From Phycisphaerae bacterium (GTDB lineage Bacteria; Planctomycetota; Phycisphaerae; Phycisphaerales; SM1A02), in contig VGXL01000002.1 in assembly GCA_016873315.1 (NCBI GenBank), positions 1-64,000 of the forward strand: DNA of 64,000 bases. Direction: 5' to 3'. The notes under the pieces were generated by a model. The model was not told the DNA's origin, did not search any database, and saw nothing but the letters and a program-made list of their open reading frames with translations. Of this stretch, positions 26,701-34,352 are shown piece after piece. The position numbers and the translations under genes were made by a program. The first letter of the stretch is position 1. Each line of letters opens with the position of its first letter.

Positions 26701-27625
26701 TCAGGTGCGCGAGCAATGGCTCAACCTTGCGCAACTCAAGGCGCAGGCCGAACCGCCCAAGCGGCCGCTGGAGACGATTGTCTTTGAAGGCAACGCTCCG
26801 GCGTCGTTGGACGCGAATGATGTGCTCTCTGGTCGCGCGCCCGCTGGGACGAGTCCACTCGCGCCGAGCCTGTGGCTTGGCGAAGCGATCGCCATCAAGG
26901 ATCCCACAGCGATCCGTCTGCGCCGCATCTCGGGTGCGAACACGATCGTGGTCGGGCAACGCGACGATGCAGCGCAAGCGATCTGTGCGAGCGCGCTGCT
27001 CTCGCTGGCTGCGCAAGCGCCTGGCGCGCGTGTGGTGTTGCTCGATGGAACAACTGCCGACGACCCCTCATTCGGCGGCCTGGCGGCGCTCGGTCGATCG
27101 ATCGGACTCGATGTCGTGACGGCGACGCCCAAGGAGCTCCCCGATCGCCTGCAGGAGCTGGCTGCTGAAGTGGCAAGTCGCCAAGAGTCCGGCACGGCCG
27201 ACGGCGCGACGACGCTGCTCCTGGCGCATGGATTGCACCGCATGCGTGCCTTGCGCCGGAACGAGGACGACTACGGCTTCGGCGGCGGTGATGGACCGCC
27301 GACGCCGGACAAGATCTTCATCGCGCTCGCGCGTGAGGGCCCCGCCGTCGGCGTGCATGTGCTGGCGACCGTCGACACCGCGACCAACATGGGACGCGTC
27401 CTCGATCGCAACGGCTTGCGTGAGTTCGACAACCGCGTGCTCTTCCAGATGAGCGCGACGGACTCGAGCACGATGGTCGACTCGCCGGCCGCCGCGCGAC
27501 TTGGGCCCGAACGCGCGATGCTCTACAACGAAGAACTCGGGATCGCTGAGAAGTTCCGCTTCTATGCCTGGCCGGAGCGATCGTGGATTGAAGCCACCGC
27601 GGCGCGGCTCCGTTCGGGCGCGTGA
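23711..27625 (+). CDS. EccC/EssC-like FtsK/SpoIIIE ATPase of a type VII-like system
   Basis: 1304 residues from GTG 23711 (GTG 23681 and ATG 23747 are alternatives; none has a ribosome binding site). Layout: long coiled coil (about 20-190), two membrane helices (about 219-242 and 254-277), a second coiled coil (280-440), then three FtsK-like domains. The first (about 490-670) has lost its P-loop (GHEGRTQG). The second (about 750-1015) is intact, with Walker A GKTGSGKST (779-787) and Walker B VLLIIDEFQEL (D887). The third (about 1050-1297) is degenerate (GQRDDAAQA). Two N-terminal TMs with three tandem ATPase domains is the EccC/EssC architecture; the long coiled coils are unusual. It is the presumed motor for WXG100 export at the inner membrane. 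The 3' end overlaps convergent hrpA by 64 bases. Confidence 0.85.
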   Translation: MPPDFIQSRSPSMTESVGAAWDLLSAAAPKREASIAQATATRDGVRLTVGRRRQDELAKARAAHELDVATAGSDEAAAMTSAKARAEELTRELEVWDETSRRRLDDAVDSRRRKIKHNFDHAIWQAEAIHEEAIRIPGRDLEAYRQHLQARVSELEDLMGQAKAFVGRCRMRMPPEPGLDPAAAAQAGAQPEQAILQQTEVVRGLNAELGQLWLPGIFRGPILLAPWFLFAAIGAGGAALLPSGDGGLAGKLELAVYGLAAGTALMVVVACVAYIVGRQKLHAALAPSLQASAIAHAAMTSALANAEGARRSKEAVVTSQRDESLAEAHAKYGPMLDELEARRNEKLAIIEQTVPAKRAEIAARLALQLNDARVTREVRVARAARTLEASQASIDGRTRTEVFAAEATWNQSCTEERAAWCSARDEAAGLLSSLRAADGALFPEWDSVDALSWVPARQPGPAARLGHCTLDLATIPGALPNDPALAWPAGLPTSLRVPVALGFPTHASLLLECGHEGRTQGVAMLQQAMLRVLTAMPPGKVRFTIVDPVGLGEGFASFMHLADEHEQLIGERIWTDHRHIEQKLTDLSEHMETVIQKYLRNEFESIEEYNRQAGEIAEPLRVLVFCDFPANLTEAAAKRIAGIVNSGARCGVHTMILRDERLEWVPGIDQAELRARSLCLQHRDGRWGVANLGMQGLPFEPEMPPAADRLIPLLRRIGKAAKEGSKVEVPFEMIAPKPDALWSGSTATSVQVPLGRTGATRLQTMTLGVGTSQHALIAGKTGSGKSTLLHALITNLALWYSPDEVEFYLVDFKKGVEFKTYATHRLPHARVVAVESDREFGLSVLQGLDGELKRRGDLYRQLGVQDLAAYRRTGHAVVLPRVLLIIDEFQELFIEDDRIAQDANLLLDRLVRQGRAFGMHVVLGSQTLSGAFSLARTTMGQMGVRIALQCSEADSQVILSDENLAARLLSRPGEAIYNDAGGLLEGNSPFQVVWLPDQVREQWLNLAQLKAQAEPPKRPLETIVFEGNAPASLDANDVLSGRAPAGTSPLAPSLWLGEAIAIKDPTAIRLRRISGANTIVVGQRDDAAQAICASALLSLAAQAPGARVVLLDGTTADDPSFGGLAALGRSIGLDVVTATPKELPDRLQELAAEVASRQESGTADGATTLLLAHGLHRMRALRRNEDDYGFGGGDGPPTPDKIFIALAREGPAVGVHVLATVDTATNMGRVLDRNGLREFDNRVLFQMSATDSSTMVDSPAAARLGPERAMLYNEELGIAEKFRFYAWPERSWIEATAARLRSGA

Positions 27626-30600
27626 GTCTGGACCAGATCGGTCCACAAACGCTCGAGTCGCTGCTCGGAGTGCCCTGGCGCAGCGTGGTCTTGCGCGAAC
27701 ACACTGAGTTCCCACTCCAATTCAGCCTGACGGAAGGTCTCGACCGCCGCTTGACCTGACGGCATGGAGGGCGGCATCGCCGCACGCGATCGCCACGCGA
27801 GGACCCGATCGATGTTCGCCTCGTCACGGGTGGCACCGCGGTCCTCGATGCGTTGCAGTCGAGCTTCCACTGCAGCAAGTCGTCGCGGGAGCGACTCCCA
27901 TGTTTGCCACTCAAGGGTGCGCGTCGCCTCGGCGGGAAGGACGCGCGCGTGCAGGGCGCGGACATCGTCGATCGAACGCTGCCAGGCTGCTGGCACGGGT
28001 GCATCGAGCGCACGCGCGATGCGCTGATCGATTCGCCAGACCGCGATCGCAAGCGGCAGCGACTCGTGAACGAACGCCCAGGCCCGTTCGCCCAGCGCGG
28101 CGACGATGGCGTGGAAGTCGGCTCGACTGCGCGGGAGCAGATCGTGCGGAACGCCCTTGAGCACGGCGAGTCGGCAGACTTCGGCGACGACATGCGGTTC
28201 GAGCAGGCGATGACTCGCTGCTGTGCATGCCTCGCTGAACGAGGGATGATGCCGGACTTGTTCCGCAAGCCGTGGCTCGATCGCATCAAGTGCAAGGTCG
28301 CGCACGGCCGCGACATGGAGTGTCGCCGCCCGACCTGCATCGGTTTCGATCACCAGTGTGGCACCGCCCGGCGTGACCTGAAGCGCAGGATGACCGGTCA
28401 CCGCGTGCCCTCCGAGGTCGAAGTCGACCGACATCGCAAGCGCTGGCCACGGCCAGTCGTGCGAGGACCGCCCCAGCCACGCACTCCACCCCATGGCCTG
28501 CATGGACGATTCGTTCCAGGCTGCGCGCGCAGCGGCGTGGTGCTTTGCGAGCAGGCTCCGCAGGTCTCGCGAACGATCCACGATGCCGGCTGGTCCGCGT
28601 ACCACAAAGCCCATGCGCAAATGTGGATCGAGGGCATCGAGCGCAAGATCATCAGGCAGGACAGACAGCCCCGTGAAGGAGGAGAGCCATGCAGCGAGTC
28701 GCCCCCTGATCGAACCCGTTCGATCCGAAAGTTCAGCGGCGGCATCGCGCGCCACATCGGCGGCTGGGATGCATCGCGTGCGGATTCGCTTGGGCAGCGT
28801 GCGGATCAGCGCCTCGATCAACTCGTCGTGCAAGCCCGGCACCAACCAGTCGTAGGCATTGGGGTCGGCGAGTTCGAGCAACGCGAGCGGCAACTCGGCT
28901 TCGATGCCGTCGGTCGATGTTCCTGGCTCATGGTGATAGTGCAGCGGAATGCGCAGGCCGTGATCGTCGAGCGCGTCGGGGTACGCACTCGGTTCCTGGA
29001 CGCGATCCGGATCGGCGAGCAGGTCACGCTCGGACATGCGAAGCGAAGTGGCATGTCGCTCGTCACGCAGCCATGAACGAAAGCTGGGCCAAGCGTGAAG
29101 ATCAGCAGGAAGGCGAGCGTCGTAGAAGGCGAACTCGCCGTCGCGACCGGCCACGAGATCGTGTCGCCGCTCCCTCTCCTGTCGTGCGAGCAGTCGATCG
29201 CGGAGCGCGAGGTTGTCGGAGATGGGGGCGCAGGCACCCGGCAGTTCGCCATCGATGAGCGCGCTTTGGATGAAGAGTTGTCGCGATCCCGCTGGATCGA
29301 GCGGACCGAACGGCACGCGTCGTCGCGGGATGAGCGTGAGGTGGCCCATGGTGGCACGCTCCCACGCGGCGACATGTCCCGTCTCGACGCGCCAATGCGG
29401 TTCGCTGACGGTGCGCTCGACCATGTGCGGCGCCACGGCCTCGACCCATTCGGGCCGGATGCGGCAGGCGTCGCGCAGCCAACGACGGGCCGTCTCGACG
29501 ACCTCGACCGCGACGATCCAGCGGGCCTGCGACTTGGCGAGCGCGCTCGATGGATGCAGCTCGGCGGACTGGCCACTTGGAAGGCGGTAGGTGCCATCGT
29601 CCTGACGATGTGCGATGTGCGACACGAAGCCGGCCAAGATCGCACAGTGCACGCGCTCCGGATCGCTCTCGTCGGCGAGCGGCGGGATCGTTCCCGTGAG
29701 CCGTTCCGTGGCAAGGCGTTTCAGTTGCGCATGGAGATCATCCCATTCGCGCATGCGCATCGGACTGAGGAATCGCTCAGCGCACCAACGACGACGCGCA
29801 CTGGAGCCGAGTTCAGCGCACGCGCCCTTCCACGCGCGCCAGAGCTTGAGTGCGCTCATGGCATCGCTGCGTTCATCCCGAAGAAGCGCGTGGGCAAGGT
29901 CCGCGTTCGCCGTCGCCCCCGCCGGGCGATCCCGCGGATCTTGGATCGCCATGCGCGCGGCCAGGATGAGCGCCTCGGCGAGACACGCGTTGGCGTGGCC
30001 AGCCACGATCGTGCGCGCGATGCGTGGATCGAGCGGCCACTGCGCAAGGTCCCGGCCGAGCCGCGTCAACCGAAGTTCACCAGTGAATGCCCCGAGTTCA
30101 ATGAGTGTGTCCTGCGCTTCGCGCACGAGCCGAAGCGATGGCGGATCGATCCACGGGAAGTGCTCCGCCGCGCCGAGCCCGATGGCTGACAGTTGCAGCA
30201 CGACGCCACTCAAGTTGGCGCGCTGCACTTCGGGCACGGTGAACTCGGGACGAAGATCATGGTCTGCCTGGCTGAAGAGCCGGACGCACAGGCCGGGGAA
30301 GAGCCGTCCCGCGCGACCGGATCGTTGGCTGGCACTGGCCCTCGAAATCGGCTCGATCGGAAGCCGCTGCAGTCGGCTGCGCGGGCTGTATCGGCTCAGC
30401 CGCACGAGTCCCGAGTCCACGACCCATCCGATTCGCGGCACGGTCAGGCTCGTTTCGGCGATGTTGGTGCAGGCGATGATCCGTCGCGCGGGGCCGGGCG
30501 TGAAGATGCGGTCCTGCTGGTCGCTGGGCAAGCGCGAGTACAGCGGCAGCACCTCGATGCCTTGGAAGCGTCCACGCGCCCCATCGACGAACTCGTGGAT

Positions 30601-31488
30601 TTCGCGCTCGCTCGCGAAGAAAACGAGTCCATCGCCTGGAGCTTCGTCGAGGCAGACGGACGCCGCGTCGAGCGCTGCCTGAACGACATCAGCGTCCTCG
30701 CCGGCAGCCATCGGCGCGTAGCGGATCTCAACTGGATGCGTGCGTCCCTCGACTTCCAGGACTTCGGCGCCGTCAAAGTGCGCGGCGAAGCGAGCTGCAT
30801 CCAGCGTGGCGCTGCTGATGATCACGCGGAACTCGGGGCGTTGGCGCAGAATCTTTCGCAACGCACCGAGCAGGAGATCGATGTTCAGGCTCCGCTCGTG
30901 AGCTTCGTCGACGATGACCGCATCGTGTCGCAGGAGGAGCGGATCCTCGCGAAGCTGTGCGAGCAGGACGCCATCGGTCATCACCACGAGTCTGGAGCGT
31001 GGTGATGCGCTCGTCTCGAATCGAACCTGATAGCCCACGGCCTGTCCTGGTTCCGTGCCGAGCTCGTGCGCGATTCGTGTGGCAACACTTCTGGCGGCCA
31101 CGCGACGGGGCTGCGTGTGGGCGATCGTGCCGTCCATGCCGAGGCCAGCCTCGAGCAGCATCTTCGGCAACTGTGTGGTCTTGCCGGAGCCGGTCGATGC
31201 GCTGACGATCAGGACCTGATGCGTGCCGAGCGCGTGGTGCACGCGATCGCGGCAGGCGCTCATTGGGAGTTCGGGCGGGTAGCTGATCGCGAGGGCGTGG
31301 GACATGCGCCCGATCCGCACATCGCTCGATCGTTGGATTGCCAGTTCGATGGCGCGATGCAGTTGGCTGTGGGGCTTGCCCTCGCGCACGAGCCGCTCGT
31401 AGCTGCGGAGCTGACGCCGCAACGGTGGAAGGTCCGCGCGCAGGCACTCGGCAAGACGCGCCTGAAACATCGCGAGGGCGCTGGTCAC
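27562..31488 (-). CDS. hrpA: ATP-dependent RNA helicase HrpA (DEAH box)
   Basis: 1308 residues, the same length class as E. coli HrpA (about 1300). Start GTG 31488. Walker A is STGSGKTTQ (98-106), the DEAH box is VDEAHER (194-200), motif III is SSAT, and motif VI appears as QRSGRAGR. The helicase-associated and oligonucleotide-binding parts and a long C-terminal DUF3418-type domain follow. It is an RNA helicase; in proteobacteria it has been linked to mRNA processing and ribosome rescue. TACACT stands six bases before the start, with TTGCGG 19 bases further up inside the tRNA-tail repeat, so the repeat may supply part of its promoter. Confidence 0.94.
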   Translation of the reverse strand: MTSALAMFQARLAECLRADLPPLRRQLRSYERLVREGKPHSQLHRAIELAIQRSSDVRIGRMSHALAISYPPELPMSACRDRVHHALGTHQVLIVSASTGSGKTTQLPKMLLEAGLGMDGTIAHTQPRRVAARSVATRIAHELGTEPGQAVGYQVRFETSASPRSRLVVMTDGVLLAQLREDPLLLRHDAVIVDEAHERSLNIDLLLGALRKILRQRPEFRVIISSATLDAARFAAHFDGAEVLEVEGRTHPVEIRYAPMAAGEDADVVQAALDAASVCLDEAPGDGLVFFASEREIHEFVDGARGRFQGIEVLPLYSRLPSDQQDRIFTPGPARRIIACTNIAETSLTVPRIGWVVDSGLVRLSRYSPRSRLQRLPIEPISRASASQRSGRAGRLFPGLCVRLFSQADHDLRPEFTVPEVQRANLSGVVLQLSAIGLGAAEHFPWIDPPSLRLVREAQDTLIELGAFTGELRLTRLGRDLAQWPLDPRIARTIVAGHANACLAEALILAARMAIQDPRDRPAGATANADLAHALLRDERSDAMSALKLWRAWKGACAELGSSARRRWCAERFLSPMRMREWDDLHAQLKRLATERLTGTIPPLADESDPERVHCAILAGFVSHIAHRQDDGTYRLPSGQSAELHPSSALAKSQARWIVAVEVVETARRWLRDACRIRPEWVEAVAPHMVERTVSEPHWRVETGHVAAWERATMGHLTLIPRRRVPFGPLDPAGSRQLFIQSALIDGELPGACAPISDNLALRDRLLARQERERRHDLVAGRDGEFAFYDARLPADLHAWPSFRSWLRDERHATSLRMSERDLLADPDRVQEPSAYPDALDDHGLRIPLHYHHEPGTSTDGIEAELPLALLELADPNAYDWLVPGLHDELIEALIRTLPKRIRTRCIPAADVARDAAAELSDRTGSIRGRLAAWLSSFTGLSVLPDDLALDALDPHLRMGFVVRGPAGIVDRSRDLRSLLAKHHAAARAAWNESSMQAMGWSAWLGRSSHDWPWPALAMSVDFDLGGHAVTGHPALQVTPGGATLVIETDAGRAATLHVAAVRDLALDAIEPRLAEQVRHHPSFSEACTAASHRLLEPHVVAEVCRLAVLKGVPHDLLPRSRADFHAIVAALGERAWAFVHESLPLAIAVWRIDQRIARALDAPVPAAWQRSIDDVRALHARVLPAEATRTLEWQTWESLPRRLAAVEARLQRIEDRGATRDEANIDRVLAWRSRAAMPPSMPSGQAAVETFRQAELEWELSVFAQDHAAPGHSEQRLERLWTDLVQTHAPERSRAAVASIHDRSGQA

Positions 31489-31494
31489 GCAGAA

Positions 31495-31500
31495 AGTGTA
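31495..31500 (-). promoter_or_regulatory. TACACT -10 element six bases before hrpA start
   Basis: Minus-strand TACACT, six bases, then GTG. A TTGCGG lies 19 bases upstream within the 94-bp repeat copy nearest to hrpA, a slightly long but possible -35 spacing. Confidence 0.45.
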
Positions 31501-31503
31501 GGG

Positions 31504-31705
31504 GCTACAGGACTCGACGCCGCAAGGCGCGATGGACTGTGCGCGGCTTTGCCGCGCGGATGCGGCTCTGCCGCATCCAAGAGCTCACGAAGTGAGCGCT
31601 ACAGGACTCGACGCCGCAAGGCGCGATGGACTGTGCGCGGCTTTGCCGCGCGGATGCGGCTCTGCCGCATCCAAGAGCTCACGAAGTGAGCGCTACAGGA
31701 CTCGA
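31504..31705 (-). repeat. 94-bp tandem repeat containing the 3' part of tRNA-Val
   Basis: Two copies of 94 bases (31504-31597, 31598-31691) that look identical, followed by a third partial copy (31692-31705) that is the tRNA itself. On the minus strand each unit opens with TCGAGTCCTGTAGC, half the T arm plus acceptor bases of tRNA-Val(UAC). Then come three hairpins: GCTCAC/GTGAGC, GATGCGGC/GCCGCATC and GCGCGGC/GCCGCGC, all with three-base loops. Confidence 0.92.
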
Positions 31706-31760
31706 ACCTGTGACCCCCGCTGTGTAATAGCGGTGCTCTAACCAACTGAGCTAAGCGCCC
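31687..31760 (-). tRNA. tRNA-Val (anticodon UAC)
   Basis: A 74-base cloverleaf. Acceptor GGGCGCT/AGCGCTC with one G-U pair, D arm GCTC...GAGC, anticodon stem CCGCT/AGCGG around ATTACAC (anticodon TAC), T stem ACAGG/CCTGT around TTCGAGT, discriminator A, no encoded CCA. Together with the GAC isoacceptor at 6.6 kb it can read all four valine codons. Its 3' end is repeated downstream in the 94-bp units. Confidence 0.95.
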
Positions 31761-31786
31761 GACCGAGCGAGTCTATCGCGACGGTC

Positions 31787-32308
31787 TCATTCCCCCTTGC
31801 GCAGGAAGTAGGTGAACTCCTTCGTCGCCATGTTGGCGCACGGTCCACTCGGGTCCGTCGTCCCGCGCTCAGTGTCCACTTGGAACACATGCCACCCTTC
31901 GCCGCCGACCTCGTACCAGATCTCATCCACCTTCTCTTGCCAGAACGCCCCCGCTGCAGCCATCGAGGGAAACTCCTGCTCCCACGAAGTCTTTGGCGAC
32001 GAAGCGGGTCCGATGCTGCCACGGCAGATGAATCGGCCCTGATCGTCGCTGCCGTAGGACGCGCGTCCGCCGGGAGACTCGAACATCCTTCCCTCGCATG
32101 CGTTGCCGGCTCCAGCGAGTGTCCAGACTTCGCGCCCCCGCGCGAAGTGCCAGCGTCCAGGCGCGTCCTGCAGATTGCTCGCCGTGGCTTCGTGAATCGA
32201 GAGCGGCCAGAACACGCCTGCTCCGATCGCTCCCGCTCCAATCGCGAGAAGGACGAGCAGGATGGATCGATGCGTGGCGCGCCCAGCTGCGGGAGTCGTG
32301 GTGGTCAT
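31787..32308 (-). CDS. Membrane-anchored protein of unknown function
   Basis: 173 residues from ATG 32308 (an ATG at 32317 is an alternative). A short N-terminus is followed by one hydrophobic helix (ILLVLLAIGAGAIGAGVFW) and an external domain with three cysteines and many aromatic residues (GRWHFARGREVWTL, WHVFQVD). No lipobox or catalytic motif is seen. The arrangement suggests a protein anchored in the inner membrane with a periplasmic domain of about 130 residues. It lies just upstream of tRNA-Val on the same strand. I do not recognise it. Confidence 0.6.
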   Translation of the reverse strand: MTTTTPAAGRATHRSILLVLLAIGAGAIGAGVFWPLSIHEATASNLQDAPGRWHFARGREVWTLAGAGNACEGRMFESPGGRASYGSDDQGRFICRGSIGPASSPKTSWEQEFPSMAAAGAFWQEKVDEIWYEVGGEGWHVFQVDTERGTTDPSGPCANMATKEFTYFLRKGE

Positions 32309-32398
32309 GCGGTGCATTGTGCCACGGACACGGTTGGGAACGCCCGGATCCACCCTTCGTCGTGCCGCTCCCGGCGGCTATCCTCCACCTTCCCCACG

Positions 32399-34279
32399 AT
32401 GTCTGGCCCCGCGCGCGAACTTCTCTTGATGGCCCGGCGACCGCTCTCGGTCGTCTTGGTCGCCGTGCTCGCCGCGTGCACCGGTTCGTTGGTGGAGAAC
32501 GCCCCCGAGCGACCGAAGCAAACACGAGCCGATCGTCGCGTGATCCCGATGGATGTCGATCCGATCATGCGCGGCACGATCGCCGCCGAGACGATCGTGA
32601 CCGGATTCACGCCCACGGTGGTGCGCGGCTACGGACTCGTCTTCGATCTTCACGGAACGGGCAGTCGCATTGCGCCGACCGAAGTCCGGGCCCAAGTCTT
32701 GAAGGATCTGCAGCGGCTGCGCCTTGGCGCTGACGGCAAGGCACCTGACTCGAGTGAGCTCGATCGTCTCCTTGGCGAGGAAAACACGGCGATCGTCGTC
32801 GTCGAGGGGATCATCCCGCCCGCGGCACCCAAGGGCACGCGCTTTGACCTTCGCGTGTTCGCTGCGCCCGGCACAGGCGCCACCAGCCTTGAAGGCGGTC
32901 GTCTCATCCTGACGGATCTCCGACCTGGTCCCTTGATGCTCGGCAGTAAGCAACCCAAGATCTTGGCGCGCGGCATGGGTGACTTGGTCATCAATCCCTT
33001 TGCCGATCCCGTCGGGGTGAGCACGGACACCGTGAACCGACTCAGTGGGCGTGTCCTCAATGGCGGCGTCGTCACCGATGACTTGGTGCTTCGGCTGCGC
33101 CTGGCGACGCCGAGCCACGCTCGCACCAAGTTGATCGCCAGTGCCATCAACAGTTCATTCCCTCGCGAGCCGGGACAGCACGACGACACCGCGCGTGGGC
33201 GAAGCGACGAAGCCGTCGATGTAGTGATCCCGCCGTCCTACTTCAGTCGGACGAACGACTTTGTCGAGTTGATTCGTCACTCTCCGCTCAACACCGCGTC
33301 GATCGAGGCCACCGCCTTACAGGTGAAGCGCGCGCTGATCGCCAATCCCGGTGCCGCTGCAGCAGCGAGCCTGCGTTGGCAAGCCTTGGGGAAGAAGGCA
33401 ATTCCCACCGTGCAGACCTTGTATGAGTACGCCGAGGAGCAGCCGCGCTTTGCTGGGCTGCAGGCCGGCGCGTATCTGAACGATCCGGTCGTCGTACCGC
33501 ACTTGCTGAAGATGGCCTCGGATGATGGATCGTCGCTGCGGATCGACGCGATCAAGCTCTTGGCCAACATGCAGGGCAATCCCCGGGTGAACATTGGGTT
33601 GCGCCCGCTCGTCGACGACACGGACATCGATGTCCGGCTCGCCGCGTTCGACGCCCTGCTCAAGCGCGGGGACGCCTCGATCGGTGAAGTCGATGTGAAC
33701 GGCAAGTACATGCTGAACACGATCGGGAGCAAGAAGCCCATGATCTATGTCACCCAAAGCGGGCAACCGCGTGTGGTGATCTTCGGCGACGAGGCCGAGG
33801 TCGTGCGCCCGATGACGCTGACCGAGTTCGGTTCCCGGCTGGTCGTTCGCGGCGACTACGACCAACCGCTGCTCGATGTCTTCTGGCAGGCCGCCGACGG
33901 AGGCGTGCTGCGGGAGCAGGTGCGCCCGGAACTCGCGGAGTTCACCAGGTTCCTTGGCCACCGCGCCTCGCCCGAGTATCCATCGCCCGGTCTGAACATG
34001 AGTTACAGCGAGGCGATCGGCACGCTGCATCGCCTTTGGCGAGATGGCTACTTCAAGGGCGACTTCAAGGTCGAGCAGGATCGCATCTTGGCCGAACTGC
34101 TGCGGACCGAAGAACAGGATGCCGAGGCCGACCGTCCGGAGTTTGATGTGCCCGAGGACCAGCGGGATCTTGATACCGAGGCGAAGGAGCGATCGGGTGC
34201 CGGGACCGACCTCGACCGTGCGTCGGTCGGCAGCCCGGTTGATTCGCAGCGGCCTTCGCGCGATACTGTCCCCCGTTGA
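32399..34279 (+). CDS. FlgI (P-ring)-like lipoprotein with HEAT-like C-terminal part
   Basis: 626 residues from ATG 32399; ATG 32429 is an equally good start. Both give a lipoprotein signal ending LAAC. The N-terminal 270 residues follow the FlgI pattern: VRGYGLVFDLHGTGS, VVVEGIIPPAAPKGTRFDLR, SLEGGRLILTDLRPG, then NGGVVTDDLVLRLRLATPSH and LIASAIN. A helical stretch resembling HEAT repeats follows (VPHLLKMASDDGSSLRIDAI), then a domain I do not recognise and an acidic tail. FlgI normally forms the flagellar P ring, but a P-ring protein is not a lipoprotein with such an extension, and no flagellar gene is near. A related envelope ring or scaffold protein is inferred. Confidence 0.65.
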   Translation: MSGPARELLLMARRPLSVVLVAVLAACTGSLVENAPERPKQTRADRRVIPMDVDPIMRGTIAAETIVTGFTPTVVRGYGLVFDLHGTGSRIAPTEVRAQVLKDLQRLRLGADGKAPDSSELDRLLGEENTAIVVVEGIIPPAAPKGTRFDLRVFAAPGTGATSLEGGRLILTDLRPGPLMLGSKQPKILARGMGDLVINPFADPVGVSTDTVNRLSGRVLNGGVVTDDLVLRLRLATPSHARTKLIASAINSSFPREPGQHDDTARGRSDEAVDVVIPPSYFSRTNDFVELIRHSPLNTASIEATALQVKRALIANPGAAAAASLRWQALGKKAIPTVQTLYEYAEEQPRFAGLQAGAYLNDPVVVPHLLKMASDDGSSLRIDAIKLLANMQGNPRVNIGLRPLVDDTDIDVRLAAFDALLKRGDASIGEVDVNGKYMLNTIGSKKPMIYVTQSGQPRVVIFGDEAEVVRPMTLTEFGSRLVVRGDYDQPLLDVFWQAADGGVLREQVRPELAEFTRFLGHRASPEYPSPGLNMSYSEAIGTLHRLWRDGYFKGDFKVEQDRILAELLRTEEQDAEADRPEFDVPEDQRDLDTEAKERSGAGTDLDRASVGSPVDSQRPSRDTVPR

Positions 34280-34352
34280 CGCAAGTGGTTGTCGCGTGCC
34301 GTGTGCGGCCGGTCCCATGGATGGGACTGCGCGATGACAGGAGGTCAGATTG

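Noticed and set aside
31504-31691. CRISPR array
   Set aside because: Only two long adjacent copies with no spacers between them, and the unit includes tRNA sequence.
32399-34279. Flagellar gene cluster
   Set aside because: Only the FlgI-like domain is present; the neighbours are smc and an unknown membrane protein, so a flagellar locus is not supported.
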